Source: Owenia fusiformis (taxonomy: Eukaryota; Annelida; Polychaeta; Sabellida; Oweniidae). Taken from it: DNA of 64,000 bases. The stretch lies in NCBI GenBank assembly GCA_903813345.2, contig CAIIXF020000009.1, forward strand, positions 18,873,759-18,937,758. The letters run 5' to 3'. The notes below the pieces were generated by a model. That model was not told the origin of the DNA, did not search any database, and was given only the letters and a program-made list of their open reading frames with translations. Made by a program: the position numbers and the translations under genes. This document shows positions 38,801 to 50,800 of the stretch, piece by piece. The stretch's first letter is position 1. Each line of letters opens with the position of its first letter.

Positions 38801-41800
38801 AACAAAATTTCATCTATGATGAAGGATGCCATGGCAAGAGGTAAATGAATATTTATATTACCCCTTATTATTATATTTTTATTATCTCTTTTATTTCCCA
38901 TATATATATATATAATGTACATATGTATGCTGTCTGAAATAGGTTAATCAATTAAAAATCTGTTTTTTGGAATGCAAATAGGTGGAATCCTTAATTAATA
39001 TATTTATTTCACCTGTAGTGGTATTGTACATGTCTTTGCCAAAATGCTCTAAGACTTTTTTTTATATGTTTTCTTAAAAGTGCTCTTTTTTACTTTCAGC
39101 CAATATTGATACCAGCAAAGGCGGAAAGGTTGCTAACTATAGTGCCAGGAAAACATTAATATGTAACATGCGTGATAGTGGGGTAGAGGCAGTTGACGCA
39201 ATAAAGATAACAGGACAGAAGGATCCCAAGTCTTTAAATGACTACGAGAAATTGAGTGACAATAAAAAGGACGGAATTAGTAACATAATTGCAAGGCAAG
39301 ACAGACAGCCCCTAGGTAACAAACATTCACTGGAAAATTATTCAGCTGTAGCTTCTTCAAGTACATGTCTCACTGAGAATGCATCAGCACCACCACCATT
39401 GCCATTTCATTTTGGTAACATCACAGGTGGGGTTTTCAATTTTAACTTCCAAACTACTGGAATTAGTGGGACAAAGATCTCAAGATCAAGTGTTAAGCGT
39501 CGCAGGATAATAGAGAGTGAGAGTGAGAGTTCACAAGAAAACTAACAGAATCATCAAATTCTGACTATATAAACAGGATTATTGGACTTTAAATAGGCCT
39601 ACTTCTGTTTGAGTTGATAAAAACTCAAGATATTGTTAAATGTTCACCACCAATTTATTTCAAACATGTAAAGTTGCTGTTAGTGTTATTGAAATAAAGA
39701 TTATATTTCAAACTTATGAACGTTGTATATTTTATCAATTCATTGATCTGGTAAGACTACGAAAATGCTACTTTTGAATATTGGAATTTTATAAGACAAT
39801 ATTGAAATATTAGAATATACCTAGAACCTTAGTAGGTATGGAATACACCTGTTATGTACGGTTGGTTTTGGATACAGGGTTTATCCCTCGGGAAATATGT
39901 GTATATCCCTCGGTCCCTGCGGTCCCTCGGGATATACACATATTTCCCTAGGGATAAACCCTGTATCCAAAACCTCCCAGTACATAACCCTTATATATTT
40001 GGCAGAATATTTCAGATGGTGATACAAGTATAAACTTTTGCTTTTCTACTACTTCAAACCTTTTTAAAAAAATCTGTCCCTGTGATCGATGAATTTTTTA
40101 ACTTTTTCTCCCCAAAATCCAAGATGGCCGACACACTATAGCTCGGATAATATATTTAGCTCTGATTTGGCAAATACAGCTGTAATATAAAGTTTAAATT
40201 GTTTTTTCAGGACTAAATTCACTAATTGGAACACCACATAATACATGTCATGAGCTTAAGTCAAAATAAATAATTTTATGGGAGTTCAACAAGGTTTATT
40301 TCTGGTACCCCTCTTATTTTGTTCATTTATAAGTTTGCATAACCCTACTCCTTTGAATTAAGTATAATGGGTAGGACTGCTCTTAAATTTCAGATTTTTA
40401 TGCTCTGCTGCATATCAAATTAGTTTGTATAAATGACCGTAGCCTAAATAATTGAAGGATTTTCACAAATAAATGGTTTATCGAGTACAGACATTTACCA
40501 TGTATTCACAATTACAGACTATTACAGCGGCATCATGACCACCTAAAGGAAATTCAATTATTCATTAAATTTTAGTTGAGGTTAAAACCATTAACACAGT
40601 CCATCAATGTATTCTATGCATTATTGAGTATGAATATGAAATATGTGGTTTTCCTAGACTCTTCAGTAAGGAGGAATGAAATACCAAGCAGGAAAGTGAT
40701 TTGAAATTTGAGTAAGAATTTGCAAAATTTAATCCAACAAAAATCTACCATTATTTGTAGAATTTTGATAAAGTGTAAAATATTAATTCATCCCACAAAC
40801 ATATCTTATGCATTCTTTCACGGTGTCCAACCCAAACGCTCTTACATGCACAACGGAATGTTTCATTCACGAGGAAACAGGGCTAATGAAGATCCCACTA
40901 TGACTAGTATTGTGTTATAGTGGGATCCCACTATGACTAGTATTGTGTCACTAGTTTCTCTTACATATCATACGTTATGGTGAAATATTATGTACCATTC
41001 GATGAACAATACCATGAGCAAAGATCTTATTTATTCAACTTCTGGTGGTAAACTGTTATTTGCTTGATCAAAGCTCAGTAGTGTAGATTGAACAAATTTG
41101 GCCACAAATTATGAATTAAACTAGTATTTATATGAAATTGTCTATCTTTCTGTCAAAGTAGTAGATCACAAACTTGTACAGGGTGTCCCGAAAGTATGCC
41201 CCCCCCCCCTAGGCAGACATATACCAATGTCCCCATAGTGTGTGTCATATATCATTTTAAAGATCATCCAAAGTTACATTGATCTGCCAAGTATCACGGT
41301 TCAACACACAAGTGCCATACTCCAGAGTGTTTCTTTGTTTAGTTTCAGTAATGAAACGCTCAATCGTGCATGTAAGAGCATTTTGGGTTGGACACCGTGT
41401 CCTTTAATTGTGAACATCAAATATGTGGTATGTCATCACTCCTCAGTAAAGTTGAAGGAAACGATTGGGGGGAAGGTAATTTTAAATTTGGGTAGGAATT
41501 TGCTAATTAGAAATTAGTGTTTTCCATATATGGAACACAAAACAAAATAACATTGAACTTACAACATGAAAAGCTAAAAACTGGTTTCAAACAAAAGGTA
41601 AGGCATGGCTTTCCCAGCTTTCCACTCATTCACAGAAAGTGACACAACCTCAGCTTTCCACGGACATTTCCAGGACTGGAAACTGTGAGAAAGGTTTACT
41701 AGTGTGACAGAGGCATTCATCAACATTATGAAAGATCTGTCAAATATCACAGAAAATAGTTATATGACAGAACAAGTATAACAATTGATATAAATACATC

Positions 41801-44800
41801 CAGAAAGTACTTGTTTTGCAAAAAAGGAAGAGTAATCGAAAGAATTCCACCAACTCATATGCCTTGGAACAGCACATTAAAAGAACATCTTACCAGGCTG
41901 GTGTAGTTTGGGGACAAATGCTAAATGCTTCACCACCTGGCCTTTACGACTACATCAACTGGGGATGGGACAATAATGAAACTGTTACCCCACTGTGGAC
42001 AACCCAGACACAGTCCTCCAAAGCCTGCCAAGCTCTTGTACAATGTTCATATAAAAAGCCATGTTCTGTATGCACTTGTCAGGACTTACATTTTGTGACA
42101 GTATTTATGAGATTGAAATTATAATAGAGTAAAAAGCTCCATGTGGAACTCCTTCAAAGGCTATTTTGTATTTGGAAGACAATAATTGAATTTGAACCTG
42201 AAATATTAGATTGAATGATGTGTGAAATATTATCTTTATTCAAGAAAACAGGTCCATTCACTTAAGTTGTTGCAAAATAAGAGCCCTCCCAAAATACTAG
42301 ATGTAAACAATATGCTTTACTACTGAAACAGTATTATTTTTAAACCACATTTATCTCTATATGTGAATCTACAGTGTTATTTGTACCAAATTAGCGTATA
42401 TGGCAGCCATTTTGAATTTTTCTTGAAATAGTGTTCGGTTTTATCGATTACAGGGATGGAATTTTCCTATTAGCATACTAACAGATGTAAAAGGTCAGGA
42501 CTTACATGTACAGACTTGTGCAATTGCACATGCTATTCTGTACAAGTGATTAACATTTTATGACAGTATATATGAGATTGTGATTATAACAGAGTAAAAA
42601 GGAACCATGTGGAACTCCTTCAAAGGCTATTTTGTACTTGTAAGACAATAATTTAACTTGAACTTGAAATATTAGATTGAATGATGTGTGAAATATTATC
42701 TTATTCAAGAAAACAGGTTCTTCACTTCAGTTGTTGCAAAATAAGAGCACTCCCAAAATAGAACCTTGTAGAATCCCTATATAAAGTCATTTTGTCCAAA
42801 TTCAAATAATTAATGAATGTGACTGTATTTGTAGATGTTAACAACATGCTTTACTACTGAAACAGTATTATATTGAAACCACATTTTTCTCTATATATGA
42901 ATCTACAGTGTTATTTGTACCAAATTATTGGTATATGGCGGCCATTTTGGATTTTTCTTGAAATAGTGTTCGGTTTTATCAATCACAGGGATGGAATTTT
43001 TCCTAGTAGCATAATAAGAGTTGTAAAAAGTCAGGACTTACAAGTACAGACTTCAGTTGTTGCAATATAAGAGCCCTCCCAAAATAGAACCTTGTAGAAT
43101 CCCTATATAAAGTCATTTTGTCCAAATTCAAATCATTAATGAATGTGACTATATTTCTAGATGTAAACAACATGCTTTGCAACTGTATCAATATTATTTT
43201 TGAACCATATTTGTCTCTATATATGAATCTAGAGTGTTATTTGTACAAAATTATGCCTATGTGGCGGCCATCTTGAATTTTTCTTGAAATAGTGTTCGGT
43301 TTTATCGATCACAGGGATGGAATTTTTCCTAATAACATAAATAACAGATTAAGCCATTAAATTTGCTTGTATCACCAATTGAAATATTTTCCAGCAAATT
43401 CCCCCCACTAGTTTGAAAAAGTATAAAACTCTTATCTTTGGCTATAAGGTACAAAAGACACTAGCTGTACTTATTTTATTGAATGGTTAGCAGTGATCTC
43501 CCCAGCATTATAGTAAGTAGGCGCAGCACCTACCTGAGATTTTAAAAACAGGCTTGCACCCACCTGAAAATCCATTTGCACCCACTTGGAAATGAGAAAA
43601 GTCACGAAAAATGGGCATATTTTTACCAGTTTTGGTCTGAATTGTGAAAATGAGAATTTTGCATTCACTTGAGAAAAAATGCTGGGTAGAACACTGGTTA
43701 GATAATTTAAGGTTTATTCATCAAACGGCGAGGATATACGGAATGCCTCCATCTTTACGCACATCTGTCTGATATGGGTTAAAACCTTTAAATAATTAGA
43801 TAATGGATATGACAATGAAAATCAAATCAAATTACAATCTACCTAAGTGGTGTAGATATCCAAATGTCTGCCTGAATTTATCTATGTGTAAACATAACTC
43901 AAATACCTTTGGTCAGATTTTGTTCATATTTTGTACTCATTTGCCCTATTGAGAAATTCTGCTTGAAAGCCGAAGCTAGGAATGTAGATACTTAAGAAAC
44001 ACATGGCAGCCATCTTGAAAAATGGCGGCCTTTACACATCATTTTACAATTTTTGCTGTAACTTCACAAGAAGTGGAGGTCGACCAGGCGTCCGTCCGTC
44101 CGTTGGTCCGTCCGTCCGTCAACATTGGCCACACAAATTTAAACTTCTATTCGTATTGAGTCATATCCACATTTCCCTGCATGGAAAACTTCTGACCAAT
44201 AATAATTAGATCTAGAGCTCAGGTAGTGCCATGCTTTGACCATATTCCACTCTTCCATGGTTTCATTTTGGTGCTCATAGAAAATGTTTCATGTGTTTCA
44301 GAACCAGCAGAGGGAGCTAACTGTACGTCATGCCAAAGAAACTGAGAAAGAAATGAAAAAGAGGCTAAATGTTCAAAAAGAGGAATATGAGGAAACAATA
44401 AAACGCCATCTAGGATTTATAGACCAGGTATGATTTTAGGGTCAATTTATATGAAAAAGTTCTTTTTAATCATTCAGAATTGTTCTTTGACACTCTCAAG
44501 ACCTGTGATCTATAAAACGATAAAATCTAGATTAAACCATTGCAGTGGCTGATTTAGGGGTGAAACAAGGGACATATAGAATTAGCAAATATATTCTACA
44601 TTTTTATTGAATTATTAAAACTTAGTTGCCTCTGAGATTCATAGAAATTTTGATTTTGGTGTTCCGTCCTAGTTTCCTTCAACATTCCAATCAGTGAGTG
44701 TGCCATAATTCACTCAATAACCTGGATCTTGCCCCGGTACATTTAAACATTATATTACAGTTAATAGATGACAAGAAGACACTAGGAGAGAAATGTGAGT

Positions 44801-47800
44801 CCCTGGTGAAAGAATTGAAGCAGATTGAGAAGAAATACTCTGAAACAATGAAAAACAAGGAAGAAAAGTAAGTTAGATTCTCGTTATTAACATGCTTTGT
44901 CACCACAGTCATTCTCTATGAATATAAAGTCTTTGATTATCTGAAATCTAAATTCAGCTTTATCAATTGTTGACTGCACTGCATAAATACCAGGAGATAC
45001 TGTAGTTTTTGTATGTTCAATCCCGAATTTTAAGCAAGCATGCAAATATAAATGAACACATAAATGAAATAAGTTTTTTTTTATTATTTTATCTTATAAT
45101 CTACAGTATATACATTGGAACATTAGATGTTATGTTGAGGACAATTTTTATCATTTAGGGGTTAGTATAATGGTGTACATGTATTTTGACTTTTACTACT
45201 GTTTTCAATAAATTTGAGGTTTCTCCTTAAGCAGTTGTGCTTATGTGCTTACATAATCAATATACATATCATAGATGCATGCTCTCATTGATCAAATCCT
45301 ATAAAGAGCATGATCTGGTGAGAGATTGTGATCTTGCTAGCAGATTACTTATAAGGTTATTTCTGCTCCAGTCATGGTATTGAACTTCAGAAGATCAAAG
45401 AAGTACATGCAGCAGCTGAGAAACTTAGGAGAGAAAAATGGATAGATGAAAAAACTAAAAAGATTAAGGTTTGTGCAAAATGATTTATTTGTATTTTTGG
45501 TCTATGTGTGTTTTTAGGTTGTTGTCATTACTGTTACACATTTTATGGTTTTTGTTTTTAATTAGTTCGGTTATCTCTGAAAATAGAAGAATTCATCTGA
45601 TCAATACAATAGAGATTACTTTAGTTGCTTACCTTCACGTATCACTAACAACATCTCTTTTACCATTTCTCACCTTAGTTGGGGGATTGATTCATGGGTG
45701 GTAAACTGGTAATTGGGGAGCGATGGTGGGCAAGATTCACTCAACTTTCCTCCAGCTTGAATCAAATATGGATGGAAAATGGCAGTCCTCTGCGCATATG
45801 CGCGTTGACCTACATTCTTCTCTACTACCTAGCAACCAGTTTTATTTACCTTTAATTCTGACAATCGTAACATTAAAATTGACTCAAAACCCATAAAACA
45901 CGCATAAAACCAATTAATTTTTTATTTAAGAAATATAGACCAAAGAGCAGGGGTTATATTGTTGAATACACCCCACAGGGCTTGGCACAAACCTTTTTTG
46001 AAAGGTTTTGTGCCTAGCCCTAAGGGGTGTATTTGATGATATTACACCTGCTCTGAGGTCTGTATTATGATTCGAACATGAAAATCCTCCAAAATGTTTC
46101 AAATATTCATTATGGTCAGCCATTACTACGTACCGCCGTAATGATGTCACATATTACTCGTATTAACAGGGGCATTGCTCGCGATTATAACCCGGTTGAA
46201 ATATTGACTTTGTTCACAGTTTATAGGATGTGTGAATACAGTCATGTTGGAATTATTGCTATTTATTGGCCATAAAGATTACAATTGTGTGGTTTACATT
46301 GGTACATTAACCGTCACTTCATTTGATATAATGAGTATCAGTTACAAATGTGTATTAAGCATTTCAACAATGTGGATTCTGTATCACCACAAATACTTCA
46401 ATACAAAAAGATTCATGACTTTTGTAAAATAGGGAAAGTATTGAAGATTTAGAAATTTAATGTGGTTTGCCACATTCATAAAAATGAAGTCAAAATAGTA
46501 TTATAAAGAGTTGGTTACAGCAGAAACTTTATGCCAATTGTTTTTACTTGATATATATACCTAATCATTTTACATTTCTGTACAATGTTAATTAATTCCT
46601 CTCTGCCAATGTTCTTCGCATTTAAAGAGTGACCCTTGGTGCAATTTTAGGAGATGACGGTGAAGGGTTTGGAGCCTGAGATTCAGAGACTCATTAGCAA
46701 ACACAAGACAGAAATCAAGAAGTTGAAGTCCATCCATGAGGCTGAGCTGTTAGAAGCTGATGAGAGGGCAGGTGGAAGGTAAGTGCACTGTAATGATGCA
46801 TTTCTTAAATCAAGTGGCACATTTTGTATAAAGGTAGATAAACTTGGAGAACTTTGGAATTGTGATTTTGCATCTGTCAGTTTTTCCCATCCATCCATCC
46901 CATCCGTCCCATCCCATCCATCCCATCCATCCATCCATCCCATCCATCCATCCCATCCATCCCATATCCCATCCATCCCATATCCCATCCATCCCATCCA
47001 TCCCATATCCCATCCATCCCATATCCCATCCATCCCATCCATCCCATATCCCATCCATCCCATATCCCACCCATCCCATCCATCCATCCACATCCATCCA
47101 TTTTCCATCCACATCCATCCATCCATTGAATTATCTTGTTGTAAATGATTTACTGGGAAATATACTTTAATATTTAAGCAATGATATTTTGTTCATTGGG
47201 ATTTGCTACTTTGTTGTGATGCCATTTTCTAGTTTTATGTGACTGAGCCATCTTTGAGCCATCAGTGAAAATGTTTAGGAAATCACTGAGCTTGTAAATT
47301 CAACTTTCAACATTTCATGATTTATGACTGGGGCTGGGGGGTATTATTCATATTATTCAATCTGGCATTTAAAGTTATAATGTGTTACCCTGTATTATTC
47401 AGGTACATCAAAATGACGGAAGATCTGAGGGATCAACTCGCAGAAGAAAAAGAAGCAGCCTGCTCGAGAGAACGGGAATTAGCTCGTAAAACGTAAGTAT
47501 ACTATTGGTCCAACAGTGTAGCACATGTCCTAAACTGTTGGATATATACCCAAGATGTATCATATATCTTTTATTGCTCACTTTTATTTGTGGTAAACAA
47601 AATCATTACTACAATACAATACAAAATGTAATTATTTGATCCAACAACAATTGTTAACAAAGGGATATTGAAAATGTGAAATATGTTATCTGTTATTTTA
47701 TAAAGTGTCTGTAAATATTACTGTGTGTCTTAAATGTTTTAAAGCCTACATTATAAACACATATGTTATGGTTAAAAAATAATGTTTATACTACTTTAAG

Positions 47801-50800
47801 TAATTTTCATTGGTGAATTATATTTAAGCAGTCATTATGTTATGCTTAATGAGCTGTTTTGTTAAAATAACAGACAATTGACGCCATAAAAGCACATGAT
47901 TTAACAATTGTTTGATTTATTCATTCATTTTATAATACAGATATATTACAGAAATTATACCCTCATTTGAGTTGATATTACGATGTATTTTCATTTGGCT
48001 ATTAAGATAAAAATCATGGTTCTCAACAATAGGAAAATTTATCAGCATTTTCACTTGACTGGCCAGTAGTTATCAGTTTCACACTTTTCTTTTTGAGTGT
48101 TTCTTTCCCATCTGCTTTTGCAACGATGGCAAATATACATTGGAAGAATTACCTTGTTGTCCTAGTTTTCTTCATATGTTGATAAATCTTGCATATTTAA
48201 TGCTTTGTTATTGGTTAGGACACACTCCTCAAAACCACAGGTTTCGACTGCTATTTGGCTGTACATTTCATTTGGGATGATTTCCTGATGCTATACACAT
48301 AATGAACATCTTGCATGAATTGAAGCAAATGGTCTTTGGGGTGAACATGGCAACATTTAGTCCAGCTTAGATACACTGATTTTATCCATTTCTAGCTATG
48401 AGAAACAAATGCAACAAGAAGAGGAAGCTTTCCAGCAACAGAGGCGCCGCCTATACCAAGAGGTACAGGAAGAGAAAGAACGCCTAGCCCAGCAGGCCTC
48501 ACGTCAGCGTGCCGAGATTGACAAACTCCAGCGCCAGCTAGAGAACAGTCATAGTAGTGCAGTGGATGCAATGAAAAGTGAATATGAAAAAGCTAGAGAA
48601 GAACAGGAGCGTAGACATGAGGTATCTATGCCTTGTTTGTAGGATTGCCATTTGGTGAAGGTTATGCGAATACATTGAAAATGGGAATTTTGAGATCATT
48701 CTGTTGATGTCTACATTGAGTGTTTAGATATAGAATAATGTATGTTTCAGAGTGAGACTAGAGAGTTGAAAGAGAGGCTGGCTATCGAGAAAGATGCATG
48801 GGAGGAAAATTACAAGAAGAAACAAGAAACCTGGCTCTTGCAGAAGGAGCGAGAATTAAAAGAACAAGTTCGAAAAGATCGTGATAAAGAAATTGAAATG
48901 GTAAACTCACTTTAAAAGTCAATAGATCTACACTTTGGATTACTTTAACTCAAAATCAGTTTATAATACACAGTACAGTACTTTTTTTATTTGGTATTAA
49001 TGAATGCAATAACATTCTTACATTTGCTTCTCAGCCTCTTATGGGGGTGTATATGGGGGTGTATAGCACATGTTAATATGAAACAGAACAGTGATTGCTT
49101 AAATGCTTTGTTTAAGGTGATCATGAGGTTAGAAGAAGACAATGTGTCTGCTAGAGAGGAGAGTGAGAGAGCTGCTGAAAACAGAATTAAGTAAGTCAAT
49201 TGTTAAAATACATTCCTAAATCTACATTCATGTGTTTACTCTATAATTTAATGATCTATGTATGATCTTTATAAGAATTAAAATTGGTGCCTTTAAACCT
49301 TTACATTTATGTCCTGGATGATATACCCTCATATTAACTTACCTCCCAACATTCTGGTATCCCAGAGCCCCTCTTATCTGGCGTTTGCGATGACCTCCCA
49401 AGGTTGGTCCAATTATACAAGGGGGAAACAATATATTGAAAAAAATAGATATTATTAGAACTTTATGATCACTCCTCGTATAGTCTTACCACTTGGGAAT
49501 ATAATGTAAGTTTTGACATGATTTTTATGAATAAAACTTCATGTTTATAGACGTATACGAGACAAGTACGAGAATGAGATGGTTGAACTTGAGAGGTCTG
49601 AGAGGACAGCCCTGGAGAAATATAATGCAATGAAGGTAAAAAATGTTACAATGTATGGCTGGTGACATAATGTAATGGTCTCCTACATTTTTATGGAGGC
49701 TGTTCAGTGGCTGGTGTTCAGCAGTAGGGGCTTGGTTTTTGAGGTCTGTAACAAATGGCAGTTGGTGACATTTTACATGTTAATGCCTTGTTATTTTTGT
49801 ATCATTCATTGTTTGCAATAAGATAATGTAATATTACTATATTTGGAAAGTTCAAAGGTTGCATGAAGTATTTTTTATCATCTCTGGTTGTATGGCTTCA
49901 GTGCTCTCCTGTCATGCAAAAGGGAAATGAGTATATACTGTTTGTGTAAGAAACATACAAGAAATGTTGCAGAAATAAGATTTTATTTAAAATAAATGAA
50001 TATATAACAAAACATTTGCAGAGATGTGATTCTGTATAATTTGACTGAAATAATGCTGGAAGATTCTCACTTACTATTGTTGAGTACAATAAAATTTACT
50101 ACTATAATTTTTTGACAGAAAAGGATATAGCAGGCTGTTAAAGCAATTTGTGAACATTTGTCCAATAATTCTTTTCCAGGCACAATTGACAGAGGTTGAG
50201 GGAGAAAACAAACGACTCGTGGTGCTTGATAGACAAAAAGACCAGGAAATTAGAGACATAAGAGAGGTATCTATATTTATATTCAAACCATATTTATTTT
50301 TTGCAAGATGACACAGATGTAAGCCTCTGATGCAAAATAGACCATGTAATCAAGACTAAACATTTTCACTCTGAAAGAAACTGCTTCTGCAACTGCTTCA
50401 CCAAATGTCTTGTCTAAATATATACCAAATATACATGTTAAACTAGACTTTATTATCTAACTTTGAGCCAAACTATAATCTGAAACTTGACTTAATATGT
50501 AGGTTTAAATGGAAGAAACAAAAGATCTTACCGATCTTGAAGTTAGGCAGTACCTCCATTTTGTCAACTCATTCATGGCTCATTTGTAAACCTCTACAAC
50601 TCTTCAAATGGTTTCACTTTTAAATTCCATCTCTATAAAGTCTTCAGTTGTCCCATCAGAGGCATCTCAAAAGAAATTTGATGTAGAAAAATGCATTTTC
50701 ACCATGTGAGCACTGTAACCATGGTACTTTTATTACAACTCTAAAAAGTACTTGAACATGGAAAAAACCACTGTTGACCCCCCTTGCCTGCATTAGAGTT

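Larger units (their letters stand above)
17494..44301 (+). other. CEP131: CEP131 intron 8 (26.8 kb, gene- and transposon-bearing)
   Basis: By far the longest CEP131 intron. It carries FReD gene 1, the Crypton-derived gene and most transposons listed. Parts without assigned content are 17494-19032 (AT-rich, no gene seen), 20716-21540, 28597-28925, 31290-31900, 32320-32920, 37523-37589 and 39990-40880. Confidence 0.85.

Noticed and set aside
46683-47170. Several open frames of 80-147 codons on both strands (Met-Asp-Gly-Trp and His-Pro-Ser repeats)
   Set aside because: They are translations of the CCAT/CCCAT array and have no independent coding evidence.
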